Shown in pieces: positions 17,252 through 26,561 of a stretch of 64,000 nucleotides of DNA (the first letter of the stretch is position 1; every line of letters begins with the position of its first letter). Made by a program: the position numbers and the translations under genes. Origin of the DNA: Planctomicrobium piriforme (GTDB taxonomy: Bacteria > Planctomycetota > Planctomycetia > Planctomycetales > Planctomycetaceae); contig CAMATH010000018.1 in assembly GCA_945860955.1 (NCBI GenBank), positions 1-64,000 on the forward strand, in the 5' to 3' direction. The notes beneath the pieces were generated by a model. The model was not told where the DNA came from, searched no databases, and worked only from the letters and a program-made list of their open reading frames with translations.

Positions 17252-18912
17252 ATCGCCGTGAACTCCTCCGTGGCGGCCTCCTGTCGGCCGCTGGCCTTGC
17301 TCTTCCCGCCGCGCTCTTCCAGTTGACCGCCTGGTCCGCCGACGATCCGTTCGATCTGGTGATCGCCAACGGAACGCTGGTTGACGGAACGGGAGAGAAA
17401 CGTTTCGTCGCCGACCTGGGTCTCCGCGCGGGTCGCATCGCGAAGATCGGCAACCTGGCCGGTGCCGACGCGAAGCAAACTCTCGACGCCACCGGGCGGA
17501 TCGTCTCGCCCGGATTCATCGATATTCACACCCACAGCGACCGCACGCTGTTGAATGATCCCAAGGCCAAAAGCGGTGTCCGGCAGGGGGCGACGACACA
17601 TGTCGTCGGAAATTGTGGTGCCTCTCCCGCGCCGTTGTCTCAGCCCGGTCAGGTGGCCGGCCGAACGCTGCAATCGTATGGAGACTTCCTTGATGCCGTC
17701 CGTGAATCGGGGGTGTCGATCAATGTCTGCGGTCTGGTCGGGCACAACACGGTCCGCGAGGCGGTGATGGGGATGCAGAACCGCCAGCCGACCGAGGTTG
17801 AGCTGCGAAAAATGCGAGACCTCGTCGACGACGCGATGAAATCGGGGGCGGTGGGACTCTCGACCGGGCTGGTTTCTCCCCCCGGGTCGTGGTCGAAGAC
17901 CTCGGAAATCGTGGAACTCGCTCGGGTCGCGGGTCGACGCGGGGGGATGTACGCCAGCCACATGCGCGGCGAGGCGTCGACCCTGGTGGACAGCGTGCGC
18001 GAGGCGCTGACCATCGGTCGCGAGGGACTGCTGCCGGTGGAAATCTCGCACCACAAGGCGGCCGGTCGCGAAAACTGGGGAAAGACGCGGCAGACTCTGC
18101 CAATGATCGAAGCGGCCGTTCGCGACGGTGTGACCGCCCGGCTCGATGTCTACCCGTACCGCGCGGGAAGTGCCGGCCTGTCGCAACTGGTTCCCCCGTG
18201 GGCGCATGAGGGGGGATCGGGAACGATGCTTGATCGGTTGAAGAACCCCGAAACCCGCGCCCGGATCGCGCTGGAAATGGAAGATGGCGCACCCGACTGG
18301 CCGAACTTCTTTCATATCGACTGGGACGACATCCAGATCACGACCGCCACCACGCAGGGGAATCGCCGCTGGATTGGGAAAAAAGTCGGCGAGGTCGCTC
18401 GCGCTCGTGGCTGCTCGGGGGTGGAAGCGTGTATTGACCTCCTGCTGGAGGAACGGGCCTCAATCGGGATGATCAATTTCATCATGGATGAAGACGAAGT
18501 GCGAAGGGTTCTCAGTCATCCCCTTTCGATGATTGGCTCGGATGGATTCGCGCTGGCGGCGGAAAAGGCCCAGGGGTCGCCGCACCCGCGCTGCTACGGC
18601 TGTTTCCCCCGGGCGCTGGGGATGTATTGCCGGGATCTCAAGCTGTTTTCGCTGGAAACCGCCGTCCACAAGATGACGGCGATGCCGGCGGCGCAACTGG
18701 GTCTGGCCGACCGCGGCGTCTTGCGAGAAGGGGCCGCCGCCGACATCGTGGTCTTCGAGTTCGATCGCATCATCGACAAGGCGACGTTCGACTCGCCGCA
18801 TCAATACCCCGAGGGAATCGACTGGGTGCTGGTGAACGGGGAAGTCGTGGTCGATCACGGACGACACACCGGGGCGAAGGCAGGGCGGGTTCTCAGTCCT
18901 CAGCGAGGTTAA
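17248..18912 (+). CDS. D-aminoacylase / N-acyl-D-amino-acid deacylase family amidohydrolase
   Basis: This 554-residue metal-dependent hydrolase removes acyl groups from N-acyl-D-amino acids, or a related dipeptide or urea bond, depending on subfamily. The leader has RR and a hydrophobic core (MNRRELLRGGLLSAAGLALPAAL), suggesting Tat export. The amidohydrolase fold starts with DLVIANGTLVDGTG. Strand one carries the metal-binding HxH, His94/His96 in SPGFIDIHTHSD, and the family segment GATTHVVGNCG follows. Downstream are the ISHHKAAGREN histidines and the DGFAL segment with the metal Asp. The C-terminal composite domain ends with ADIVVFEFDRI. It is coupled to the small membrane protein before it by an ATGA overlap. 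Confidence 0.88.
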   Translation: MNRRELLRGGLLSAAGLALPAALFQLTAWSADDPFDLVIANGTLVDGTGEKRFVADLGLRAGRIAKIGNLAGADAKQTLDATGRIVSPGFIDIHTHSDRTLLNDPKAKSGVRQGATTHVVGNCGASPAPLSQPGQVAGRTLQSYGDFLDAVRESGVSINVCGLVGHNTVREAVMGMQNRQPTEVELRKMRDLVDDAMKSGAVGLSTGLVSPPGSWSKTSEIVELARVAGRRGGMYASHMRGEASTLVDSVREALTIGREGLLPVEISHHKAAGRENWGKTRQTLPMIEAAVRDGVTARLDVYPYRAGSAGLSQLVPPWAHEGGSGTMLDRLKNPETRARIALEMEDGAPDWPNFFHIDWDDIQITTATTQGNRRWIGKKVGEVARARGCSGVEACIDLLLEERASIGMINFIMDEDEVRRVLSHPLSMIGSDGFALAAEKAQGSPHPRCYGCFPRALGMYCRDLKLFSLETAVHKMTAMPAAQLGLADRGVLREGAAADIVVFEFDRIIDKATFDSPHQYPEGIDWVLVNGEVVVDHGRHTGAKAGRVLSPQRG

Positions 18913-19066
18913 GTAGCCGGTCCCTTTACAATCGGCCCGACGAGTTGTAAACCACTAGAGAGCGTATCGGCGGATCGAACCGACAGGCTGGCGAGTCCTG
19001 CCCGGTTTGGCCGACAGGTAATCTGGCATCTGCATGACGCGCCAACACAGGGACGGCCTTTGGCCG

Positions 19067-19086
19067 GAACCGCTTGCGAGCGGTTC
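19067..19086. other. Perfect hairpin upstream of the ABC ATPase gene
   Basis: GAACCGCT-TGCG-AGCGGTTC forms an 8-bp stem with a 4-base loop, 92 bases before the ATPase start. It lies in a 266-base gap after the amidohydrolase. There is no T-run. It could be a leader hairpin or a dispersed palindrome. Confidence 0.35.
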
Positions 19087-19178
19087 GAACGGCCAGTGCG
19101 TACCAGCGAAGTTCCGTGACGTTTCGGCGTCGCTTGTCCATTTTTGACCACTGCACCAACACAGGGAGCAATCGCCCC

Positions 19179-19919
19179 ATGAGCAAACCGGGCGCTGAGC
19201 TGATGATCGAGGCCCAGGGGTTGTGCAAATACTACGGCCAGTTCGCGGCCGTCGAGGACGTCACGTTCTCGATCCCCAGCGGGCAGGTGACCGCCTTCCT
19301 TGGACCCAACGGTGCCGGGAAGTCGACGACCATGAAAATCCTGACCGGATTCCTGTCGGCGACACAGGGCCAGGCGCGGATCGGCGGTCACGATGTGTAC
19401 ACCGATCGGATCGAGGCGGCCAAACTGATTGGCTACCTGCCCGAGAATGGACCGCTGTACCTGGAGATGACCCCGCGTGGCCTGTTGCGGTATCTGGGGG
19501 CCGCCCGCAATCTGTCGGGAGCGTATCTCAACGAGCGGCTTGACTATGTTGCCGAGCGCTGTTCGCTGACACAGGTGTGGGGCAAACCGACTGGCAAGTT
19601 GTCGCGCGGTTTTCGTCAGCGGGTGGGGATGGCGCAGGCGCTGCTCCATGATCCCAAAGTGTTGATCCTGGACGAACCGACCGCAGGGCTGGACCCGAAT
19701 CAGGTTCACGACGTTCGCGAACTGATTCGGGATCTGGGAAAGACCAAGACAATTCTTTTGTCGACGCACATCCTTCAGGAAGTGCGGGCGGTTGCCAGTC
19801 GGGTGATTCTCGTCAACGAGGGACGTCTGGTCCTGGATGGCGCGGTCACCGATCTGGGGGCCGACGAAATCGAAATGGAAGCCCGTTTCCGAAAACTGAC
19901 CCGCCGGCAGGTCGCCTGA
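19179..19919 (+). CDS. ABC transporter ATP-binding protein (GldA-like)
   Basis: This 246-residue ATPase drives the transporter encoded downstream. ATG 19179 has AGGGAGC at the right distance; the longer frame to 19074 is unsupported. The motifs in order are Walker A GPNGAGKST, a Q-loop region at LIGYLPENGPLY, a signature-like LSRGFRQRVGMAQAL in place of strict LSGGQ, Walker B VLILDEPTAGLDP, and the H-loop STHIL. The family resembles GldA/NatA/YadG-type single-domain ATPases, whose partner permeases are of the ABC-2 type. It is first in a same-strand run with the permease-GldG fusion (20039) and the DUF4340 protein (22831). Confidence 0.93.
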   Translation: MSKPGAELMIEAQGLCKYYGQFAAVEDVTFSIPSGQVTAFLGPNGAGKSTTMKILTGFLSATQGQARIGGHDVYTDRIEAAKLIGYLPENGPLYLEMTPRGLLRYLGAARNLSGAYLNERLDYVAERCSLTQVWGKPTGKLSRGFRQRVGMAQALLHDPKVLILDEPTAGLDPNQVHDVRELIRDLGKTKTILLSTHILQEVRAVASRVILVNEGRLVLDGAVTDLGADEIEMEARFRKLTRRQVA

Positions 19920-20038
19920 CCCGCCTCGAGCCGTCTCGCAGACCGAGACGTGCGACCGAGACTGGCCGATGGAGCGCCAGCTCGCGAAATTCCAACCGAC
20001 ACAGCCCGCCTCACTTTTCGTCTTGGGAGAACTGAACC

Positions 20039-22714
20039 ATGAATCTGCGCCTGCACGTCATTTGGGCCGTGTTCAAGCGCAACTTTCTCAGCTACTTTTC
20101 GGGACCGCTGGGATACGTGTTCATCGTCGTGTTCGTGGCGATTGGCTCGTTTTACGCGTTCAACACCGAGTTCTTCGCCAGCAATCTGGCGAATTTGAGT
20201 AAGCTGAACGACGTCTACCCGATTCTGCTGCTCCTGTTCGTGCCCGCCATCACCATGGCGGCGTGGGCCGAGGAGCGCAAACAGGGGACCGACGAGTTGC
20301 TCTTCACGCTCCCCGCCGCAGATTTCGAAATCGTGCTGGGGAAATATCTGGCCGTCTTGGGGGTCTACACGGTCGCGCTCCTGTTTTCCCTGTCGCACCT
20401 GGTGGTGCTGACGTTCCTGGGGGGGTTCGACGTCGGATTGATGTTCTCAACCTACGTTGGTTACTGGGTGATGGGCGGGGCGCTGCTCAGTTGCGGCATG
20501 GTCGCCTCGGTGCTGACCAGCAGCGCCACAGTGGCGTACATTCTGGGAGCGATCCTGTGTTCGATCCCCGTGCTGCTGATTGAGCGGATTTCCCCCTCCA
20601 GCCGGCTGCTTCAGGGGCTTTCGGTGCAGGAGCAGTTCCGCGATTTCGGCTTGGGGATGTTGCCGTTGGGCGGGATTCTTTATTTTGCCTCGCTCACCGC
20701 CTTCATGCTCTACCTGAATCTGGTTCTGGTGAGTCGCCGGCACTGGCAGGGGGGGCCGCATGGAACGGCGATGTGGCTGCATTATCTGCTCCGTTCCGCC
20801 GCATTTGCCGTCGCACTGATCGGCGTGAACGTCATCGCGTCGCGTGCCACCCAGCGGGTCGACCTGACGAGCGAACACCTCTACAGCGTCTCGCCCGCGA
20901 CCCGCAAGGTGATCGATGGGATCGCCGCCGACCGGCCGATCTTGATCCAGGCGTTCATCAGCCCGAGTGTGCCCCGGGAACTGTCGCAGTCGCGCACGAC
21001 CCTGGTTGGACTGCTTCGACAGTTTGATCAAATGGGAGGCGACAAGGTTCGAGTTCGATTCGTCAGCACAGAGAAGTACACCGATTCGGCGGACGAAGCC
21101 AAGCGGTACGGGATTGAGCCTCAGGAAATCCAGACGATGGTGGGTGGCAAGTTCACTCGCGAAGATGTCTTCCTGGGAGTGGTCGTCACCGGTTCGGTCG
21201 ACGATCAGGTGATCATCCCGTTCATCGACAAGGGAACGCCGGTTGAATACGAACTGACCCGTTCCGTCCGGACGGTTTCGGGAGGATCCCGCAAAAAGCT
21301 GGGAATTCTGCGGACCGACGCCCAACTAACGGGGGGCTTCGACATGCAGGCTTTCCGCCAGTTGCCCGAATGGCGGATCGTGCAGGAATTGAAGAAGCAG
21401 TACGACGTGCAGGCGATCGGTCCTGACGAACTGGCGGACAAAGAGGATCTCGACGTACTGCTGGCGGTCATGCCGTCATCGCTCACCGATCCCGAGCTGG
21501 ACAACCTGGTGAAGTACATCGAGGCGGGCCATGCCACCCTGGTGGTCGACGACCCATTTCCACGGTTCCATCCGAACTTGGCCCCGAAGAACCCCAAGCC
21601 GAAACCGGGGGGGAACAATCCGTTTGGGGGCGGTCCTCCTCCGCAACCCAAAGCGGACATTTCCCGCCTGACCCGCGCGCTGGAAATCGCCTGGGACTCG
21701 GGTGAGTCGGTCTGGGACCGTTATGACGCCCACCCGGAATTGAAGGATCTGTTCGATTCGTGGCAGTTGTTCAACGTGGTGTACATCACTCCCGCGAACG
21801 AAGCCCGCGACGCGTTCAGCAAGAACAGCAAAATCACCAGCGGCATGCAGGAGATGATGCTGTTCTACCCGGGTACGATGAAACCTGTCTCGGGGATGAA
21901 ACTCAACTTCGAGCCGCTTCTCCGCGGCAGCGTCGCGTGTCGCACCTACAAGTGGGACGAATATGTTCGCGGCGGCATGATGGGGATGATGGAAATCCTG
22001 AATCCCCCCGATCGGGATCCGAGCGACGATGTGCGGGCTCCCGTGATCGCCGCCCACATCACTGGGCCGGCGAAATCGGGCGAGGGGAAGTCCGACAAGA
22101 AGATTAATGTGGTCTTCGTCGCAGACATGGACATGATCTCGAACGAGTTTTTCTTCATTCGCGATAAGGAATGGCAGGATCTGAAGCTCGACAACATCGC
22201 CTTCGTGATGAACGCGATTGATGATCTGGCTGGCGACAACGCCGTAATCGACCTCCGCGTCCGTCGTCCCCAGCATCGCACGCTGACGACGGTGGAAACG
22301 CGTGTCCGCCAGTTCAAGGAAGACGAGGCGAAGGCGGCCGAGAAAGCCGAGAAGGATGCCAAGAAGGCACTCGAAGATGTGACCACAACCCTGCAGAAGG
22401 CGGTCGATCAGATCAAGGAACGCGAAGATCTCGATCCGCGTCAGAAGATGACGATGGCGCGGACCGCCGAGGAGAACAAGATTCGCGAGCTCGACGTTCG
22501 CAAGGCGAATATCGACAACGAGAAGAACAAGACGATCAAGGGACTGAAGGACAAGACCGAGCGGGAGGTGAATCGGATCACCAATTCCTTCCGCGCTTTG
22601 GCATTCCTGCTGCCTCCGATCCCGTCGCTGTTTCTGGGATTGCTCGTGTTTGTTGTCCGTTCGTCGAATGAACGGAAGGGAATGAACCCCGATCGCATGG
22701 TCAGCAAACGCTGA
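20039..22714 (+). CDS. ABC-2 permease fused to GldG-like substrate-binding-type domain
   Basis: This 891-residue membrane protein joins two modules that are often separate, GldF and GldG. Residues of about 1-245 are an ABC-2-type permease with six membrane helices (GPLGYVFIVVFVAIGSFYAF, PILLLLFVPAITMAAWAEE, TVALLFSLSHLVVLTFLGGF and others). After another helix (FAVALIGVNVIASRATQRVD) comes the GldG/DUF7088-type extracytoplasmic domain (LTSEHLYSVSPATRKVI..., ILIQAFISPSVPRELS). A long charged coiled coil (about 750-855) and a final membrane helix (LAFLLPPIPSLFLGLLVFVV) close it. The Gly/Pro loop near 525 is low complexity. In Bacteroidetes these genes serve gliding; here the function is unknown, possibly export or envelope work. 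Confidence 0.9.
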   Translation: MNLRLHVIWAVFKRNFLSYFSGPLGYVFIVVFVAIGSFYAFNTEFFASNLANLSKLNDVYPILLLLFVPAITMAAWAEERKQGTDELLFTLPAADFEIVLGKYLAVLGVYTVALLFSLSHLVVLTFLGGFDVGLMFSTYVGYWVMGGALLSCGMVASVLTSSATVAYILGAILCSIPVLLIERISPSSRLLQGLSVQEQFRDFGLGMLPLGGILYFASLTAFMLYLNLVLVSRRHWQGGPHGTAMWLHYLLRSAAFAVALIGVNVIASRATQRVDLTSEHLYSVSPATRKVIDGIAADRPILIQAFISPSVPRELSQSRTTLVGLLRQFDQMGGDKVRVRFVSTEKYTDSADEAKRYGIEPQEIQTMVGGKFTREDVFLGVVVTGSVDDQVIIPFIDKGTPVEYELTRSVRTVSGGSRKKLGILRTDAQLTGGFDMQAFRQLPEWRIVQELKKQYDVQAIGPDELADKEDLDVLLAVMPSSLTDPELDNLVKYIEAGHATLVVDDPFPRFHPNLAPKNPKPKPGGNNPFGGGPPPQPKADISRLTRALEIAWDSGESVWDRYDAHPELKDLFDSWQLFNVVYITPANEARDAFSKNSKITSGMQEMMLFYPGTMKPVSGMKLNFEPLLRGSVACRTYKWDEYVRGGMMGMMEILNPPDRDPSDDVRAPVIAAHITGPAKSGEGKSDKKINVVFVADMDMISNEFFFIRDKEWQDLKLDNIAFVMNAIDDLAGDNAVIDLRVRRPQHRTLTTVETRVRQFKEDEAKAAEKAEKDAKKALEDVTTTLQKAVDQIKEREDLDPRQKMTMARTAEENKIRELDVRKANIDNEKNKTIKGLKDKTEREVNRITNSFRALAFLLPPIPSLFLGLLVFVVRSSNERKGMNPDRMVSKR

Positions 22715-22830
22715 TTCACTGAGGATCGCGGTCGTTGACAAGGTCAAATTCAATCGTCTCGTGACGTCGCCGTTGGGGAATAATCCTCGCGGCGACCCCA
22801 CCACAGTCGACTTTTACAGGATCGTTCAGC

Positions 22831-24981
22831 ATGTCTGAAACAGCACGCAGCGTCACATTCGTGATCGTGGCCGTTGTTTCCGCCGGGGTCGCCTGGTTCG
22901 CGAAACCGCCCGATAACATCACCCCCGAGGATATGCGCAGCGCAAAACTCGGGAAGCCGTTCTTCCCGGAGTTCGAAGATCCGAACGCGCCGACCTCGAT
23001 TCGCGTCGTGTCGTACGACGAGAAGCAGGCCAAGTCGCAAACGTTCGCGGTTGAGCAGAAGGACGGGTTGTGGCGGATTCCATCGCGTCAGAACTACCCG
23101 GCCGACGCCGCCGACCGACTCGCCAAGACCAGCACGTCGCTGATGGGGGTGATTCGTGAGGAGTACATGCCAGGCGGAGAGGCCCGGCATGAGGAGTTTG
23201 GCGTTCTCGACCCGGTCGAGTCGGATGTCACCAAGCTGAAGGGACGCGGCCAGCGGGTCACCCTCGCCAAAGGGAGCGATGTCCTGCTCGATTTGATTAT
23301 CGGCAAGCCAGTCCGCGAACGCCCCGGTCATAGATACCTGCGTCGGGCTGACGAGAAGTCGGTGTACGTCGCCAAGATCAATCCCGACCTGTCGACAAAG
23401 TTCTCGGACTGGGTCGAGACAAATCTTCTGAAAGTGTCACGCGACGAACTGGCGACTATGGAGATCGACAACTATTCGATCAGTGAGGCGAACAATGGCA
23501 TGGGCCGTATCGAAGCGGGCGAAATCGTCCGACTGGCACGTGACAAATCGAGCGATCCCTGGAAACTGGATGGCCTGGACGACCCCGAAAAAGAAGTCGA
23601 TACTACCAAGACCAATGACATGGTCAGCACGCTGGTCGACTTGAAGCTGACCGGAATCCGGCCGAAGCCCCCGGGACTCAACGTCGATCTCACCATTGAC
23701 CGCAAGGTGGTGAAGCAGCAGGTTCAACTGGAGCTGCTGGTCGCCGACATGGCGTCGAAGGGCTTTATCCCCGGACCGGGGAAGAACGAAGATGATCCCG
23801 CCCGCTTGTACTCCAAGCTGGGGGAAGTGCGGCTGACAACGAATAAGGGCCTGGCCTACACGCTGCGGTTTGGTGACGTTTTCACCGGCAGTGAGTCGGA
23901 GATCGAATCGGGAACCGCGGACGCTGCGGACAAAAAAGAGGAAGACAAAAAAGAAGGGGAAGACGCCGACAAAGAGGCTCCCAAGAGCAGCCGCTATTTG
24001 CTGGTGTCGGTCGCGTTCGATGAAGGCTTGTTGGGACCGAAGCCGGAGAAACCCGAACGACCAGCGGCCCTCGACGAAAAAGAAGAGGCGGCGGTCATCC
24101 TTCGGAAGGAAGCGTCGCTGATCGCGACGGTGGAGCCAAAGCCGTTTGATCCGTGCGGCCAGGATGCCCCCGCTGCGCAAGAGGCGGTTCAGTCGGAGGA
24201 GGATCCTCAGGCGAAACCCCCCGCAGAGCCGACGTCGGATGCCGCGACTCCGGAGAAGAAAGAGGACGCGAATCCCGCGGAAGGGGCCGACGAACCCCAG
24301 CCGGCCGTTGGCGCACCCGCCGCGTCGGACGCTCCTCAAGACCAGGAAGACCCGGGGGACAAAGCTGCCCCCGCCGCCGAGCCGAAAAAGCCCGCTGCGA
24401 AAACCAAGCAGGAGTTGGAGCGGGAGTACAACGCACTCGTCGCGCGGTACGAAGGGGACTTGAGCGATTGGGAAGCGAAAGCGAAGGCCGGGCGCGAGAA
24501 GGCGGAGGAACTCAATCGGCGGTTCAAGGAATGGTACTACGTGATCGCGGCGGACAACGTCACCAAATTGCGATTGTCGCGCGAACAGCTCATTCGGGAC
24601 AAGAAAGCCGACAACGGTCCTCCTGGAGGAGGCGGCGCACCGTTCGGTGCGGGTGGACTTCCGGGCGGAATGCCCCATGGTCCGTTTGGGCCAGGGCGTG
24701 GCAAGCCGGTGGCGGACGAATTGGATGAGGAAATGAGTCCGGACGACGCTGCGGACGCGGAAGGGGACGCGAAGCCCGCCACCGATGAGTCGCCCGCGAC
24801 GACCGAAGACGCGTCCACTCCCAAACCGGACGGCGAACCGGCGGAAAAGCCAACTCCTCCCGTTGAGCCCGCCCCTGAAAAGGGTGAGCCGAAGGACGGT
24901 TCGCCTGAGGAGAAAAAGCCAACCGAACCAGAACCGGCGGCGACTGACGACAAACCTGACGCTCCAGCGGTTCCGGAGTAG
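22831..24981 (+). CDS. DUF4340 protein with long acidic/proline-rich C-terminus
   Basis: This 716-residue protein has one N-terminal membrane helix (SVTFVIVAVVSAGVAWFA), and its bulk should lie outside the cytoplasm. The DUF4340 pattern is visible: FAVEQKDGLWRIPSRQNYPADA, then VTLAKGSDVLLDLIIGKPV, then RHYLRRADEKSVYVAKI-like strands and a second similar unit from about 200. From about residue 355 the sequence is low complexity, rich in Glu, Lys, Pro and Ala, with a Gly/Pro patch near 595-620 (GGGGAPFGAGGLPGGMPHG). DUF4340 genes commonly sit next to Gld-like ABC genes, as here. It ends the apparent operon; the terminator follows 61 bases after the stop. Confidence 0.88.
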   Translation: MSETARSVTFVIVAVVSAGVAWFAKPPDNITPEDMRSAKLGKPFFPEFEDPNAPTSIRVVSYDEKQAKSQTFAVEQKDGLWRIPSRQNYPADAADRLAKTSTSLMGVIREEYMPGGEARHEEFGVLDPVESDVTKLKGRGQRVTLAKGSDVLLDLIIGKPVRERPGHRYLRRADEKSVYVAKINPDLSTKFSDWVETNLLKVSRDELATMEIDNYSISEANNGMGRIEAGEIVRLARDKSSDPWKLDGLDDPEKEVDTTKTNDMVSTLVDLKLTGIRPKPPGLNVDLTIDRKVVKQQVQLELLVADMASKGFIPGPGKNEDDPARLYSKLGEVRLTTNKGLAYTLRFGDVFTGSESEIESGTADAADKKEEDKKEGEDADKEAPKSSRYLLVSVAFDEGLLGPKPEKPERPAALDEKEEAAVILRKEASLIATVEPKPFDPCGQDAPAAQEAVQSEEDPQAKPPAEPTSDAATPEKKEDANPAEGADEPQPAVGAPAASDAPQDQEDPGDKAAPAAEPKKPAAKTKQELEREYNALVARYEGDLSDWEAKAKAGREKAEELNRRFKEWYYVIAADNVTKLRLSREQLIRDKKADNGPPGGGGAPFGAGGLPGGMPHGPFGPGRGKPVADELDEEMSPDDAADAEGDAKPATDESPATTEDASTPKPDGEPAEKPTPPVEPAPEKGEPKDGSPEEKKPTEPEPAATDDKPDAPAVPE

Positions 24982-25042
24982 TCTCCGCGAACGACATCGC
25001 TCGGGGTCGACGAGTCGCCCCGCAGCAAAATCCCGACACTTG

Positions 25043-25078
25043 CAGCCCGCGTCGCATAGCGACGCGGGCTGTTGTTTT
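25043..25078 (+). terminator. Rho-independent terminator of the ABC/DUF4340 operon
   Basis: CAGCCCGCGTCGC (25043-25055) and GCGACGCGGGCTG (25059-25071) form a perfect 13-bp stem with loop ATA, followed directly by TTGTTTTT. This is the clearest intrinsic terminator in the window. Confidence 0.85.
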
Positions 25079-25243
25079 TACGGGCGAGCGGGGAGCGTTA
25101 GCTCCCTGTCTGGTCCCTCGTTGACCCCATCCCCAAGCCCCTCCTTTTCAGAAAAAACCCGTATCCATTTCCCGCCTCCACGGCATGTTCCCAATGAGAG
25201 GTCTATTCCATGTGACCTACCGGCACCAACAACACCCCACATC

Positions 25244-26545
25244 ATGAACACACGTCCCGTGGCCCGCGTCTGCCGGCGACTGTTCGCCAGCCTGTTGGCC
25301 GTCGTGGTTTGCACTGTCGGTTTGGCTGCCGAGCAGAATCCCCCGCCAGATTCTACCATCCCCCGTTCATCCCGGATTCGGCCGTTTCAACCCGATCGGT
25401 TCACAAAAACCTTTCAAGGGACGCGAGAGGATCTCAAACGGCGTGCGCTGGACGAGGCGGAGAAGTTTCATCGGGAAGATCCCAAACTCCCCGATGCGCT
25501 ACTGACGGCGATTCAGCGGGAAGTCGACAGAAATCGTACCGGCGAAAGTCTGCGTCGAGCGACGGCTCTGTATTGCCGACTCGACCAGCCGGACCTTACC
25601 AGACAGCAGGTGGAGCTGATCAGGTCGTCCAATCTGCTGGTCGCATTCACGGCGGCCGATGTTCTTTCCTCGCGCGAAATCCACGACGCCCTGGGGCCGA
25701 TTGTCGCGCTCCGGGATCGTCCTGAGTATCGGGCCGGATACGCGTATCGGCACGCGGTGGTCACTGTGGTGGGGCGGTTTCAGGATGGAGCCGCCGTCGA
25801 TTTTTTGATTGAAGAAGTCGAAAGAAACCACGGCCAGTTGCGGTTCGAAGCGGGACGCCTGCTCACCCAACTGACCGGCGGCGACGCGGGAGGACGTCCG
25901 GAGGAGTGGAAACGGTGGTGGAAGGATCGCCGGTCGCAGTTCGACTTCGCCCAGATCGACAAAGCAGCCGTCACCGCCCGACTGAAAGATCCCCTCCCCT
26001 GGACCGATGTGTTGCCCGTGTTCTTCGGAGCGCCTGTTTATGCCCAACGGGTGGTGTTTGTGATCGATCGATCGAAGAGCATGGCGTCGTCTGTCAACGA
26101 AGTGACTCGGCTGGACGAGGCGGTCGCGGAACTCGAACGGGCGCTGCAGGCGCTTCCGGCGGATGCCTGGTTCAACGTCCTGGGGTATAATCACGTGGTC
26201 GAGAACTTTCAGCCCCGGTTGGTTCCAGCGACGCCAGAGAACAAGTCGTTGGCGCTCCGATACGCTCACGCGCTGTATGCCGACGACCGGACCGCGATTT
26301 ACGACGCGCTGGAAACGGCGCTTTTGGTCGACGACAATCTGGAAGCGGTTTATTTTCTGTCCGACGGTGAACCAACCGCCGGGCAGGTTCTTTCGCCTGT
26401 CGAAATCGCCCACCAGATCACGCAGATGAACGCTCCCCGTCGGACCGCCATCTACACGTTGGGAATTGACGCGACAGGACAGTACGCTCAGTTGCTGGTG
26501 GAACTCGCCAAATCGAATTTCGGCGCGTTCATTCCCCTTCGTTGA
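25244..26545 (+). CDS. Secreted von Willebrand factor A domain protein
   Basis: ATG 25244 begins a signal peptide (RLFASLLAVVVCTVGLAA) and gives 433 residues; the much longer upstream frame overlaps the DUF4340 gene and is rejected. The middle (about 70-240) is helical, with HEAT-like patterns (VAFTAADVLSSREIHDALG, AAVDFLIEEVERNHGQLR). The C-terminal VWA domain carries the MIDAS motif DRSKS in VVFVIDRSKSMASS, the conserved Thr region (DDRTAIYDAL) and the Asp in YFLSDGEPTAG, so metal-dependent ligand binding is plausible. The partner is unknown. It is followed after 16 bases by a coiled-coil protein gene, probably cotranscribed. Confidence 0.85.
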   Translation: MNTRPVARVCRRLFASLLAVVVCTVGLAAEQNPPPDSTIPRSSRIRPFQPDRFTKTFQGTREDLKRRALDEAEKFHREDPKLPDALLTAIQREVDRNRTGESLRRATALYCRLDQPDLTRQQVELIRSSNLLVAFTAADVLSSREIHDALGPIVALRDRPEYRAGYAYRHAVVTVVGRFQDGAAVDFLIEEVERNHGQLRFEAGRLLTQLTGGDAGGRPEEWKRWWKDRRSQFDFAQIDKAAVTARLKDPLPWTDVLPVFFGAPVYAQRVVFVIDRSKSMASSVNEVTRLDEAVAELERALQALPADAWFNVLGYNHVVENFQPRLVPATPENKSLALRYAHALYADDRTAIYDALETALLVDDNLEAVYFLSDGEPTAGQVLSPVEIAHQITQMNAPRRTAIYTLGIDATGQYAQLLVELAKSNFGAFIPLR

Positions 26546-26561
26546 ACGGCGAGGAGTGCCG

